From positions 124,386,754 through 124,450,753 of the forward strand of contig CP136061.1 in assembly GCA_032622095.1 (NCBI GenBank): DNA of 64,000 nucleotides, in the 5' to 3' direction. The stretch is from Siphonodentalium dalli (lineage: Eukaryota; Mollusca; Scaphopoda; Gadilida; Siphonodentaliidae). Of the stretch, positions 22,981-36,119 are shown in pieces. The notes beneath the pieces are model-generated. The model was not told the origin of the DNA. It saw nothing but the letters and a program-made list of their open reading frames with translations, and made no database searches. Within the stretch, counting starts at the first letter, position 1; each line of letters starts with the position of its first letter. A program made the position numbers and the translations under genes.

Positions 22981-23630
22981 TCATTCAGGTCCTAAAGTGT
23001 TTATCCACGATAACAAACTGTTGAGAAATATCTGGACTTGTTCAGTATTCTGCAGTGAGATATTTCTGAAAGCATCACATGGTTCTACTTTGAGACTCTC
23101 TTGTAGGATTTTAAGAAATCGAGTAAAGTTATCGTGAAATTTAACTCCATGATTATTCGTCCTTTCTATCATGGTATATTGTAAACCCGTTTGCAGAACT
23201 GAGTGATTATGTCGGTAAAACTGTTCCAGCATATCAGCGGGGACTTCTGAAAGTATTCCGAATGGAGTTAGGGTAAGACAGGGCACGCGACATGCACCAC
23301 CTCGTCCTGAGTAGAATCTCCGGCGAAGCTGATTGAGCATATGGGAAGCGTATTTTTCCCGTGGTGATATTGTGGCATTGTCTTTAAAATAATTTCTAAC
23401 AAGCTTCTCGGTGACAACTGAAATAACAGCGTTACATGACATCACATGTGCATCAATCCAGCCAGTGACACAATCCCGAACCTGACTAATCTCCTTATCC
23501 AAACAAGACACTTTAAAACAGGGATGCTGGTCCAATAGTTCAGAAAACGGCTCGTTGAATTCGTTTCCATAATCAGAAACTAGGAGAACTTCCAGACCTA
23601 TTATCGGCTGTAAAGGCTGGTGTTCTCTTC
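22981..23630 (-). CDS. IL-17-receptor-like protein, terminal exon with SEFIR-type domain
   Basis: Read on the minus strand, a good acceptor (ttatattctacag) precedes GAAGAGAACACC. The exon then stays open for 215 codons to a TGA at 22981-22983. It begins with a SEFIR/TIR-like fold: LEVLLVSDYGNEF (strand A), FKVSCLDKE, WIDAHV and NAVISVVTEKLV, then a region with RRRFYSGRGG, VPCLTLTPFG and a helical tail. SEFIR domains form the cytoplasmic signalling part of IL-17 receptors and recruit Act1/CIKS-type adaptors. The exon starts in phase 1 and joins in frame to the transmembrane exon at 45039-45167. The SEFIR call is by pattern only; a TIR or other STIR-family domain is the alternative. Confidence 0.65.
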
Positions 23631-23924
23631 CTGTAGAATATAACATGGTAAAGCTGATTTATAGTCGATTAATGACATAGCTATGGCAACTAAAGAAATT
23701 ATGAAATAGTTAACAATTCACACAATAATATTAAATCGACTTAACTCGAGTAACAGCACGGCCACTACCACCATATCCATCACTAATATAAGATTCCGGG
23801 TATTGTTATCCACGAAACAATGCGATATATCTGCATTTGTGCAGTGTAGATTTAGGGCATACATATACACACTATAGAGTGTTTGTTCTCATAATATAAA
23901 CATTTATATTAGTGGGGCGGATAG

Positions 23925-24060
23925 ATGACAAAATCGTGCATTATATAGTAAAAGTACCAAACTTGACACGCATGTACTACATATAAAAATAAGACATTTT
24001 GGATATCATGCCAAACTGGAAAATGCCCATGGTTGCCATGGCAACCGTTTTGACAAAAAA
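23925..24060. repeat. Dispersed repeat, inverted partner at 44570-44710
   Basis: The stretch with ttggatatcatgccaaact and cccatggttgccatggcaac matches the reverse complement of 44570-44710. Both copies adjoin ATGGCGGC-type motifs. Confidence 0.6.
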
Positions 24061-24249
24061 TCTTGATTTTCTCTCTATTCCAACGAGTATGCATCGTTAT
24101 GACTCAGTTTCTGATCGAAAAACAATGTTTTATGCACCTATTTGTGTTGAAAAGGCATCAGGCTATAATTATATTCGTTGACTCATGTGTCCATTATAGT
24201 TGGGTAGATTCAAAATGGCGGATAAAATGGCCGCCATTTGTTTGAAAGT

Positions 24250-25400
24250 CCCTATTATTGGCTGCATGTATCAACATTTTATTGAGATGTGTGTACATTT
24301 TTAATTATAAAAATGTAATTTGACAAGAAAATATAAACTGATAAATCACTCCGTATATATATAACAATTTTAAGGATTGAAAACAAATTTATAGGCTAGA
24401 AGATGATGGAATAGCGTAAATATAATGCAAAAATAACAAACACTGGTATGTACATATGGGTTGTTTGTTTTGATTACTATAATTGATGGTTATAATGAAA
24501 CGAGAAGCATTTCTATTATATAAAACTATCTGAAAGTTGATAATGACAATCTTCCGCGTTGACTTTATATCATATTATCATTTTAGCGAGTGTGTGTGGA
24601 CAATATTCACAATTGGTCTGGTACAACACTTCTTGGCAACCGTTGCTATGGAGCTACCCGATTACCTTTGTGCAGCTTTGATAACACTTACTCACAATTT
24701 GACAAGCTGCTAATCATTGTGTTATTATGCGCAACATACAAGTATCGCAAAGTTTAAATATTTATGATATTAACTATAATTCTTCAAAATACAGGCAAGC
24801 AAATGTTTTATTACGAGCGTAGGTGCGAATTATGTGCGACAAGGTGTGATAGGAATTGTTTACATTTGCAATAGAAAACGCGATTACTTTCTGTATGCAA
24901 CCGTGATACTATGATACTATGATTAATAAACCCATGCTTGATTTGCAAAGATTTCATAATTTAACGTACAAAGAACCAATACACGTGTTTGCCACATTTA
25001 AAAAAAAGTTTAGAAATCACTGATACAGTCCTTGTTCAATCAATTAAGTTTGCGTTCACGCGCTGGCAAATTTACCGACAGTTTGTCGTTAAGAGCTCTA
25101 TTATGCTATGATATATGAACAACTACATGTACAAGTACAGTGAGATATATGTAATTCCATATATAGTTGTTATACAACTAAATGTGCTAACAAATGGATT
25201 CTAATATATTGTGAGAATCAATCGTGCAATAACTCGTGGCATTTCGTCGCTCCAGTAAGTGATAAAACAATCGAAGACACTCATTCTGCGATTCTAATAA
25301 GTGGCATTCAAGAATGTGCAATGGATAGTCATGTATGAAGAATTCATGACAAATCGCCAGTCAATTCTGCTAGTTGGGAAAATTTGCATACATGCCTCTG
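24250..25400. other. Intronic stretch without features
   Basis: AT-rich; no gene, RNA or element end could be supported. Confidence 0.4.
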
Positions 25401-25410
25401 TTGCCAACAC

Positions 25411-28400
25411 TTATTTGCAATTGCAACTGCATAGAGCAGTGCAGCGTAATGATGCCCTCGAACATTTACAATTGTTTTTGCACCCTTTCTTGCAACCACA
25501 TCGCAATAGTTCTCGGCAAGCTTTGGATGCTTCAGGAAGATCGGTCCATGTCACACTCCAACTTCCTTCAGTGCTCTTTGTCCATCCCCAAGATTCTGGC
25601 TCCGGTGCGCTAGAGCCTGAAGCCGACATCGCACGCCGCCGCCAGCCATATTGGCCACAAGCCACCGCCAACCATATTATCTCTAACGCCAGCCACATGA
25701 ACAAATCTCCGCCGCCGGAATTGTAAAATGGCTGAGCCGTGTGCATGGGCTTATTTGCCAAGCACAAATGTACTGTGAATCGCAAAGAACTAAACCGCAT
25801 TGCCTAATATTGGTATACTCGCATGGACATGCCATGGTTGTTATATTATCAGAACACTGGGCCCCTTAATGTGGAATAGACTATCCCAATGCATGCTTTC
25901 ATATAACTTAATGGGCGCATCCATTCGGTATTGAAAGGGTTAAAGTATAAATAGTTTATATCGACACGACCCAGTCTCAGACATCGCTGGCATTTGTCAA
26001 TATAAATATATGCAATTAACCTGTAGAAGAGAATAGAAAATAGTTTGAAATATAATATATCATTACTATCGGATTCATCATTCAATGATGCACGCATATA
26101 TCGCAAGATGCTAGTGATGATAGCAGTCTGAATTCGACAGAAGTCCCAATGTAACTTATACCGATTAGATGGGAAACTACGTAGTACATCCACGACAGTC
26201 CTTCTATTCGTGTATTTTCGCCATGATAATGGAAAAGCCCAACACCAAAATAATATGTGTGGTCTGGAATTCTACGGGTTCACCACAAACGCTAAAACAA
26301 ACGGGGTATATAACCAGGGATTAGGAACATTTCAGAAACGATAATGAGCTGAATGATAATGTCTCAGCCGGCTGGCAGCCATATTTCGTCAGCCAGGAAC
26401 GTCACGACTGAGCCGGCTAAGCTAGCTAACCAGCCACGAAATCGGTTGAGCCAGCCGCGAAAACTATTTGCCGTGGCTTCGGGGTCTACCGGGTGCGCTA
26501 TATCCTGCATCAATATTATACCAGCAGTGGCCTGCTTGATACACCGCTCTCTTTACGTGGTTTGCAAATGCATTCTTTGTTGGAGGTATATTAACCAAAT
26601 CCTGGCCTTTTTGAGCAAATAAGCGGAGCCTAGCATCGTTTACAGTTGTCGATTCACTGGACTTCTCATATAACTGCACGACAAATGTCTCGATAACATC
26701 CATTGCATCATCCACTTTTGTCAGTCGGATCAATAATCAATTTCTTGAATGTTTTCGTGATGTACGGATTCTTTGACCATGTGTCCCAGGCTGTCTTCTT
26801 ACCCCTCCAGGAAAACCCAGATACTGTATCACATCCTGAAAATTTGTAAACAGACGTGTGTTGGCTACTTTATAAACATATTTTTTGAAGAGGTATTTCA
26901 ATAACCAATTTCTACATCCTCTCCGAAATGGTAATTACTCAAAGTCCGATTAGTTAGAAGTTTTGATGTCACTCAGTTCAATTTATTGTAAACTGGGTAA
27001 ATCTTGTGAGAGAGACTGATCATTTTTACAAATTGTTTATTATGTGCAATAGTTTTTTTTAGTATGTAACAGTTTTGAACACCAAACATCATACATTCAC
27101 CTGTGTCTTAGTTCTTAGAATTGATTCACTTAGGTAAAAACGTTATTGTCTGTGCAATTGTTGTTTCAAAAAGTATGAACAATTACTCTGAACAAATCTT
27201 TTTTTCCATAAAATAATAAATCACTAGTGGTATTTAGCACTGGTACGTGCTTGATGTGAAAAGTGACACCAACCTGTGAATGTGTGGAATATCGGGAGTG
27301 CTAGGCTCTTTTCCACCCCAATAGATGATGATATTATGTGAACAGGGACGTGTCTGAAATGTTTGCCCACTCCGTACGCTATCCATAGTTCTGACGGCTT
27401 CCCACCAAGACGGGCGTACATATCCACAGCCAGCAGCACAACAACATCACTGTCTACAGTTCTGATTACAATCGAGTTAAATTTCTTAGAGACAGCATCT
27501 GCAACATGGACCATCATGCGACTATCGGCTTCCTCGTGATAGCAATTGTCCAGCCTTCCGATGTTCTGATGACGTCGGCAAATAACTCCCAGACCAATTG
27601 AGCTAATAACTTGCTTATGAGTTGTTATCTTCACAGCTTCCTGTGCTAGATAAGCGAATAGCTCCTTCTTGTTCTCAGATTCTCTCAAAAATTGGGTCCA
27701 GTTTTTCGGAATCGAACTGTTGGTTTCCAACCGACGGCGTTTGCCCTTTCCTCTTTTCTCTCTGGCTTGTTCTTTCAAACTGCCATCCCGGTATTCGTCC
27801 CAGACAATATCCACACGCTGAGTCTTTTCCAGATATGAGTTAACATATGGTATAAACACATTTTGGGAATACTCCCCGAATGTCTTGGCAAATTCAGGTT
27901 TCAACATGTTAACGATGGCCGAGCCATCAAGCACCACGACATCCGGAACTACAGTTCTCGCTTCACCCGTTGTCTCATCTTCTTGTATGATGGATGCTTC
28001 TAGACACTTAACAATATCGCATTTAGAAGTGAATCTCAACTTTCCATCTTCAGAGAGAGATGGTGGATGTGGGTGATTCTCATGAGAAAAGAAGTCTTGA
28101 AAATAAGTGTATATCACTCTTCAAGGCGTTCACAGTTATTTTGTGTTTGTTGTCGTTGAGCTTCTGTGGTGCATTTAAAAGTGGCAATGAATTCTTGCTG
28201 ATGGTTTCATCAAGAGGTATCTTCTTCATGTTCACAAACCGTTCCTTGACAAAATCCTCATACTGTAGTCGGCCCAACTCCTCAATTCTATAAATTGTGT
28301 CGACAACATTACTTGGTGGGATGTCACGCGTAGTGATCACCAGAAGATCGCCATTTTATCTGAAAATGGATTACCATAGCCAATTAGTGTCGACTTGAGG

Positions 28401-29513
28401 GAGGCGACATCTTGCTTGAATGACTTCTGGAATGCTGGCCTAACTTCATGGTGACACATATCTATAGAGCCATTTGTATTATTCTTGTCTACTGCATATT
28501 CAAACTCAGTAATGAGCCTTGCCATCTCTGGTCCGCTGACCATCCATCGCTGCAATGCTGATGGGCTATCTATCAAGCCAACTGCGCCCCCATCGCCTTT
28601 AACAATAGCATTATTTTGCTCACGGGCTTGGTCAATGGCTATCTTAGAGAACGCGTGTGTTGTCTTTCCCACAGTAAATTTTCCTTTCTCGAATTCAGTG
28701 TAGACAGATGGATGCCGATGTTGTAATGTGACCATATCTCTGATGTGAACTGGAATCCATCTTGCATAATTATAGTGATCAATGGCAAAGAACCATCCCG
28801 TTAGTCTGGCAAGGGACTGAATATATAGCTCGAAGTTTCCAGTTCTGATGGATCGGATAAAGATTAGTATTGTCAGTTGTAACTGAAGAACGGTGAACCA
28901 GAACTTAAACATTGGCTTACTTTGTTTTTGTTCCGTACACCATTCATCCATGCTCCGAACAGACCCATCATCTCCGCCATCTTCATTACATGCATCGTCC
29001 AAAGCCGCACACAGAGCACACGCAGTCACCTGATGAGTCCATCTGGTTGTCGTTATATGTGATGCCTTCAGGAGAGAATCTGCAACACCAGATGTCACCA
29101 CACCTGCCTACACTAGTAGATCATTCCAACCACTGCCCTTGATGAAATCGCCCACATTTTTCAAAGCAGCTGCTTCGATATGCAAACCACCAAACATGAG
29201 AATGAATTGAGATTCACCATAACGTTCTGGCCATTTCCACTGGATACCTTTGACTATAGCAAACAATGACTGGTCCATTGCTATTACAGGTGGTTGCTCT
29301 GAATTTGTAAGATGTGTTATTTTCTTGATGACATCGAACGAATGGCGTATCATTGATACTGTTGCGGCATCTTCTTGAAACAGAGGCAAGAGATATGAAG
29401 TCGTTCGCCCAGAGTCAGTGCCCAGATCTGGATAATGTGTATGATACGCTGCCCACGATATGGCTTCATCAGTTCCAACACCATTCAATGACAGTGACAC
29501 ATGTTTCAACCAT
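25411..29513 (-). pseudogene. Multi-copy PIN/XPG-like and CXC-domain transposon-type gene, C-terminal three quarters
   Basis: Read from 29513 downwards, after an acceptor aatatattttacag: TGGTTGAAACATGTG (WLKHVSLSLN), YLLPLFQEDAA, GIQWKWPERYGE, MFGGLHIEAA, one in-frame TAG (29105-29107), ADSLLKASH, HIRDMVTLQHRHP and KGDGGAVGL. A one-base loss near 28345 follows, then LLVITTRDI, a further shift near 28100, and VVVLDGSAIVNML, WDEYRDGSLK, CYHEEADSRMMVH and TVDSDVVVLL (PIN/XPG-like acidic blocks). An intron of 438 bp with consensus ends (26836-27273, HTFTG to CDTVSGFSWRGKKTAWDTW) leads to an exon with a shift near 26735. The end is a WGWTKSTEGSW block and a Cys-rich CGCKKGCKNNCKCSR, tesmin/CXC-like (25411-25640). 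I recognise this family as present in many copies in bivalves and cnidarians. Its function is unknown and a mobile-element origin is likely. It is decayed but with splice sites preserved. Confidence 0.75.
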
Positions 29514-29559
29514 CTGTAAAATATATTTGAACAGTCTCATTATAGTTACCAGATAACAT

Positions 29560-31675
29560 GCCTACTAGAATTTGCAGACAGGAAGATATTGGATGGTTGC
29601 AATGTCGGCAAGCTACCGACACCCTTATAAATTCCCAGAATGAAATGAAATGATTTTGTAGTTTTTTATATATGGATGGACAGATATTTATCTTATGTCT
29701 CTTGGCTCAGAATTATTACCTATATATGTAAAAGAGTAGGATATGTCTGTCTGTCCGTTTCCTAGACTGCTGGTCCGATTTCAACCAAATTTGGTGTAGT
29801 GACTCATGATATGTTGGCGGGGGTTATTTTAGTTTTTCAAAATTTTGATTTAAAAACATTTAATTAAATAAATTAATAAAAAAATAAAAATAAAATAAGC
29901 TCGCTGTGGGCCTATTTCAGAATAAAATAAGTCCAATATGAACCTATTTGCACAGTGATATGTTACAGCAGTCCAAATAAGTCCAATATGAACCAATAAC
30001 AATATTTAGGTCCAATATGAACCTATTTGCACGAGAATATAGTGAAGTAGCATAATAAATAAGTTGCCCCTCCGACGCTGAATAAAGGCTCCCAAAAGTG
30101 AGACAATATAGAAGAGTCGGTGACTTTTATATATATTGTTCCTCATATTATTATACGTGACACTTATGTTTGTTGTTCTCGTTATATAAAACTCACCTAT
30201 ACTCTTTCTGAAAGGCTGGACACATCAATACACTCTCAATATGCAGCGGTTGAACCTGAGTATAATGTGCGGGTAACTTCGGGGCAATTCCACGGTTTCG
30301 GACGTACAATTCGCACATATTTTTTCTATGCATGCAAAACAGGATAGTACTTACATATTAAAAGGACCTCTAAAATGTCCTTTTCGTTTCTATTATTATG
30401 AATACATTGGCCATTACTTGACAAAAAACATTTTATGGGTCCTAGAATACCGGTTTAGGACGTACTCAGAGAATCTAATTTTTGCACCCTTATGCTACTC
30501 ACATGGCAAACTCTGTGAAGTTATGCCATAAAACATGTACTTACTGTGCATATCTTGGCTACAATATATTTATCGTGATTTCCTGCCAAATAAGAAGTAT
30601 AGCATTGTAGTAAAACTTTCACAATCCAAGATTGTTCTCGGTGTTGGACGTACATTATTTTGGTGTCGGACGTACACTCCAGGTTCATGCAAAAATTGGC
30701 TGACAATATCATTTCAGTAAGACAATGGAATGACATGTATAACTTTTATTATTAAATTTCTTTAAACTTTTTTAATGTTTTGGCAAGATAATTAACCAAT
30801 TAAATTAGTAGCATATAAATAGTTATAGGCCACAGGGGTAACTTTGCTTAACATTGGTATATAGATACTAAAATTACATATAAAACCATCAGCTGGACCA
30901 GTGTTTTTTTATGCCTCGAAAATTTATCCGTCGTTTTTACTGCAAACAATATGGACATAAATTCACTAACAAGAATCAGTTAAACTTCATTTTCATACCA
31001 GCGACATTAAAATTGGTTGAAGTTGAACAAAACATTCTATTGCAAAATACCCATTGAGCCATTATTTCCAACTTTTGGACTACTGTGCCGTTACTGATTT
31101 TCTTGATATTTATGTCATAAATTAAATGAAGACCACATATTTTCTGTCGCCTACGAGAAATCACGTTATTTATGAAATTTCTAATGGCGATGATTTATTA
31201 TTAATTAACAGGTTGAATGGCTGGCTATACATGTACCTGTGATCTTTTAGAGAAATGTGTAAATTAAAAAAAAAATGGTCCAACGGTTTTTTACCTTCAA
31301 AATAATGGTATAAATAATATAGGGTGTCCAATGTTTTTGAGTTGATACCAGGTTGCGAAATATATCACGGCGTCGGGTATAGTATATACATATTACCACT
31401 GCAGTGAATATATAGATCTGGGCATAGTATTACGTCGAGCTGACAAGGTGAGATCACAGGATCAAACGAGCTGCGGCGAGTTTGATCATATGATCTCACC
31501 CGGTCAACGAGACGTGATGCGACAACCAGATTTAATCACTGCAGTAGTAAAAGGTTTATTATATGACACATAATCAATTAAAATAAACTCAGCAAATTAA
31601 AAAAAAAACCAAACTCGCGCTAATATCGGCCGGAAATAAGCCTAATCGTGCGGCGCACGTGATCTAGATAGGGTT
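29560..31675. other. Intronic stretch with short repeats
   Basis: No gene. At 29925-30030 the phrase GTCCAATATGAACC is repeated three times. At about 29740-29800, ATGTCTGTCTGTCCG followed by TGGTCCGATTTCAACCAAAT looks like the end of a dispersed element. At about 30290-30680, CGGACGTACA-type phrases recur. At about 31440-31500 there is a hairpin whose arms contain GGTGAGATCA and TGATCTCACC. Confidence 0.45.
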
Positions 31676-32536
31676 ATATAGACCATTTTACAGATAGCGA
31701 GAATGATGCATTGTGGGCCAGAAACTATCCAAACAAAGCCACGTGCTTTACGGCCGCATGCATTTACTATGGGGGATTTAGGGTGGGTCTATAAAACTAA
31801 TTATAACTTTGGTATCTGTCATAGTTTACGCGAGAAATTTTAAACACATATCAGGGACATGTACCCCTTCTAGAATGTTCAAAAACATTTCCAGTTGCTT
31901 GTCGTATTTTAATTGATTTTATACGATGAAATAATGCGAAAATTCAGAAAATTGCACTAATTTCTCAATATTTTGCGGTTTTAGTAAACGCCTGATAAAA
32001 GTCGTTCTATTGGGAATTTTTACACCAAATTTTCAGAGAATATAGAGTAAACACAGTACTATCGGAATATCATAAAGGAGTTCTGTGCATTTGGTATTAA
32101 TTAACCCTCATACTGCCGAAGCTGCCGCCAATATATTCGTTTTTTCGTGTTCGACGAAAATGAAACTTGTCTGTTTAAAGGTCCCATTTTCGTGTCGAAT
32201 GGTGATAGAATCTCCATTTGTCAAGTTCATGGATAAATTACATCACACTTAATCGGCTTATGTCCGCGGCCATAAACCTGTGTTTTTATAACAATTTATT
32301 TGAGACAAACTGTTGCGCGCATACGCAGCAGTCGGCGCTTATCAGTTGAAGTTAATAATCGTGAAGCCTGTGTAACAAATGTTCAAATACAACGGGGAAA
32401 AAAATACGTAAAATAAATAGCGTGACCAATGAGCATTCACAAAACAATATACATCAGTTTTGAAAACGAGTGAAAATGATTATAAATGAAAACGCTCTTT
32501 GTCGTGTACCGGCGCTTTTGCGCAAGAAGGTTTTTA
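31676..32536 (+). repeat. Left arm of a long inverted repeat
   Basis: About 860 bp, nearly identical to the reverse complement of 33901-34766 (tatagaccattttacagata at the outer end, cgcaagaaggtttttaatgg at the inner end). No ORF. The outer end is near gatctagata and no target duplication was found. Confidence 0.85.
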
Positions 32537-33682
32537 ATGGACGCAATCATTGGATTTTGTTCTAGGCTAAAAAAAACAAACAATACAAAATGTGTTCAAA
32601 CTTCCTCTTTTGAAAGTTGAAGTAAAACATCACGGGTGTTGTTACAGTCTATTGTGATTCTTTGGTGAGCACGCAGTGAACACAAGTCATACTTTGCCAA
32701 ATTCATGCCGTACATCACACATGTTTAGTTATACATGACACGTCGTCACTTTCGGTGAATTGTTGAAACACAAGTGAGAACATCCAACGGAAGTTTTATG
32801 GGGTATATAAAATAGAAGCATGCAGGGCCAGTTGATGTACAGATAGCGAACTAAAAACCTTCCTAAACGACCGTGGTGGTCCATCAACTAGACGAAAAAA
32901 AGATGAGAAAGTGCAGCTAGCCGAGTTGGCACACAAACAGAAATTTCCAGTTATTTAGTCGGCAGATGATCAACAGAAAACGGTTAATACCAAAAAAAAA
33001 GCGAAGTTGTTATGCCTGGAGTTTTTGTTGTCTCTTAATAAATGCTCAGATTCTACATACAACGAAGATGTGAAATTCAAGATTTTTCGCCAGATAGATC
33101 CAAAGAAATACTTTGTTGAAATCTCTTGCATCTCCATCTTAACACATCGATGTAGATTGAAAACGACATATTTGCGGTCATGTAATGAGAACATAAACGC
33201 TCTTTATTGGTTCCGTTTTATATGGTATAAAATGACCTTCCGAATTACTCGAAACTTGAAAGTTTTTTGTAGGAAATCAATAAACTTATAGTACATATCA
33301 AATTAAATAATACTCACGTTTCTAGGTTACGTCGGTCATTATTGCAACCGAAAACTGCACAGCGATTTGAAGGCATTTTCAATTTATGATTTTGTAAGGG
33401 TAGTAGATGGGCACGAAGCGAAGTGATTTTGTTGAATGAGAGTAGAAGGGTGCGAAGCGCCCGGGATGGTCGAAAAGATCCGAGAGATATTCTCCTTCAT
33501 CCCGGTGATTTTGTTCTCCAAACCAAGTCGCATATATAGCAGGCAGTGGCGGCATTTTCAGACAACTATTTAAGAAACCCTAGCATATGGATTAGGTTCA
33601 ACATGTCACAATAGACATGAAAGAGTATCACCTCGCCCTCTCACGTGCTTCAGTTGTCAGTTAAAACATGAAGTTTTTCATA
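32537..33682. other. Spacer of the long inverted repeat
   Basis: Non-coding. Part of it (about 33015-33130) resembles 56745-56870 (tctcttaataaatgctcaga), so it includes another dispersed repeat. Confidence 0.5.
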
Positions 33683-33896
33683 AAACAGTTTCATTTTCGT
33701 GAAACGCATGCGAAGAGAGAATTTATTGACGGCAGCTTCGGCAGTCTGAGGGGTAATTAATCCCAAATGCACGGAACTCCTTTACGATATTCCGATAGTA
33801 CTGTGTTTACTCTATATTCTCCAAAAAATTTGGTGTAAAAGTTCCCAATAGAACGACTTTTATCAGGCGTGTACTAAAACCGCAAAATATTGAGAA
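33683..33896 (-). repeat. Partial extra copy of the right arm
   Basis: It duplicates the part of the right arm at about 34262-34475 (atttattgacggcag, ccgatagtactgtgtttact), placed immediately inside that arm with many more differences. This suggests an older, truncated arm copy. Confidence 0.7.
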
Positions 33897-33900
33897 TATT

Positions 33901-34766
33901 AAAAAACATCTTGCGCAAAAGCGCCGGTACACGATAAAGAGCGTTTTCATTTATAATCGTTTTCAAAACTGATGTATATTGTTTTGTGAATGCTCATTGG
34001 TCACGCCATTTATTTTACGTAGTTTTTTTCTGTTGTATTTGAACATTTGTTACACAGGCTTCACGATTATTAACTTCAACTGATTATTAAGCGCCGCATA
34101 CGTCTGCTACGTATATGCGCGCAACAGTTGGTCTCAAATAAATTGTTATAAAAACACAGGTTTATGGCCGCGGACATAAGTCGATTAAGTGTGATGTAAT
34201 TTATCCATGAACTTGACAAATGGATATTCTATCACCATTCGACACGAAAATGGGACCTTTAAACAGACAAGTTTCATTTTCGTCGAACACGAAAAAGCGA
34301 ATTTATTGACGGCAGTTTCGGCAGTCTGAGGGTTAATTAATACCAAATGCACAGAACTCCTTGACGATATTCCGATAGTACTGTGTTTACTCTATATTCT
34401 CTGAAAATTTGGTGTAAAAATTCCCAATAGAACGACTTTTATCAGGCGTTTACTAAAACCGCAAAATATTGAGAAATTAGTGCAATTTTCTGAATTTTCG
34501 CATTATTTCATCGTATAAAATCAATTAAAATACGACAAGCAACTGGAAATGTTTTTGAACATTCTAGAAGGGGTACATGTCCCTGATATGTGTTTAAAAT
34601 TTCTCGCGTAAACTATGACAGATACCAAAGTTATAATTAGTTTTATAGACCCACCCTAAATCCCCCATAGTAAATGCATGCGGCCGCAAAGCACATGGCT
34701 TTGTTTGGATAGTTTCTGGCCCACAATGCAACAGTCAAAATGGTTATCTGTAAAATGGTCTATACA
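33901..34766 (-). repeat. Right arm of the long inverted repeat
   Basis: Inverted partner of 31676-32536. Just outside it, at about 34928-34970, there is a small hairpin (ATATTTCGCGAGAGCC and GGCTCGAGCGAAATAT). Confidence 0.85.
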
Positions 34767-35240
34767 ATGACCTAGTTAGGATTATACACTGACTTGTCCA
34801 GCGGTCTGGAAACAATCACGATACTATTATGGTATTTGAAGCAGAAAATCCATAGTCATATAATAAATACACATAATGTAATGCCTGTTGGGATCGAGGA
34901 GTGTTTTACATAACGAGTTGGATTGGCGTAGGAATATTTCGCGAGAGCCGGTAGGCTCGAGCGAAATATGACTGCGACATCCCAAAGAGGATTCAGTTTC
35001 AATGAATAAGAGTATATTTGGAAACGAAAAATAGTTCAGGCTTGTATTTCATTTTCACTAGTGAAATACAAAATCATTTTATATATAATGACCGGGATTC
35101 CATTGAATACACATAGATTGTCTGTAAACGAGGTCAGATCACGGATCCAACGATCGACTCCAATACCTTGTTTATTATGTGACTACGCCAACAATATGAG
35201 GGAACAATAGTTCCGGCAGTATGATCCATAGGCACGTGCG

Positions 35241-35310
35241 TTTTCCGGGAATTTCCACTTGTGTGTGTTTTCCGGGAATTTCCACTCGTGCGCGTTTTCC
35301 GGGATTTTAG
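35241..35310. promoter_or_regulatory. 27-bp tandem repeat with overlapping STAT-like and kappaB-like sites
   Basis: Three units of 27-bp period. Units 1 and 2 contain TTCCGGGAA (a TTCN3GAA STAT/GAS consensus) overlapping GGGAATTTCC (a GGGRNYYYCC kappaB consensus) at 35247-35256 and 35274-35283. Unit 3 has the degenerate GGGATTTTAG at 35301. They lie in the large intron of the IL-17-receptor-like gene. The motif matches are exact. An enhancer role is inference only, because tandem repeats can create such matches by chance. Confidence 0.35.
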
Positions 35311-35925
35311 ATTTTCACCGCGAACAAATGAAACAATACTGGTATTTTAAAGGAAATCACTAAGGTCATATAATAATAATATACTTTATTACACTTCTAT
35401 ACACATAGATTGTCTGTACACATACTATATGTGTAATAAAGTATAGTATACTATTACATCGAGTTTCTTGTAAGTACTATAATAACAGTAATATTTTGAC
35501 TTTTCTCAGAACTATCTGTTATACAATATATGTAATGCAGAAATATTAAGCTGAATATAGTACTAATTGCATGTGTTTTCATCACACTTGCTTCAAATTC
35601 CAGTTCATTAATTGAACCCTACTTGCTTGGAGCTGAATATCTTCATGCCATCAACAAGAGCAAGAAATCTTCCATGTTCATGATTTGTGTGACCTCTTAC
35701 TATAAAAATGGGCATTTTATAATTTATAACTATTTTGGCGAGCCCGTACAGAAGCAAAATGCACTGCAGATTTAATTTCAGTCTATTTACTTATTGGTTA
35801 CAACATTTTGTCCAATGGTCACCAATGTCTGAAAGCTCCTTTGCACATTTTAGTGAATTTGCGGTTAAATTTTATCCATAAAACAACATTAATCATTGCA
35901 TAAATATATAAAGTACATGTAATGG

Positions 35926-36043
35926 ATATTTGTTTTCTGTATTTTCAAGGAGGATGAATGCATTCTGGTCTGAAAAATCCTGTGAGAATTTCCAGACCAA
36001 AAATGCATTCATACTCCCTTAAAATACAGAAAACAAACATCTT
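35926..36043. repeat. Small hairpin repeat
   Basis: The arms contain TTTGTTTTCTGTATTTT and AAAATACAGAAAACAAA, then GAATGCATTCTGGTCTG paired with CAGACCAAAAATGCATTC. They enclose a short loop. A hairpin-like palindrome also occurs at 35375-35440 (TACTTTATTACAC and GTGTAATAAAGTA). Confidence 0.7.
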
Positions 36044-36119
36044 TTTCTAAAATATAACTAATAGTATTTAAATTGCATGAAATGAGAATTGATCACGTGA
36101 TCCAGCAACAACAGGAGTA

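Noticed and set aside
25301-25726. 141-codon plus-strand frame
   Set aside because: It is the antisense of the CXC-domain exon on the minus strand.
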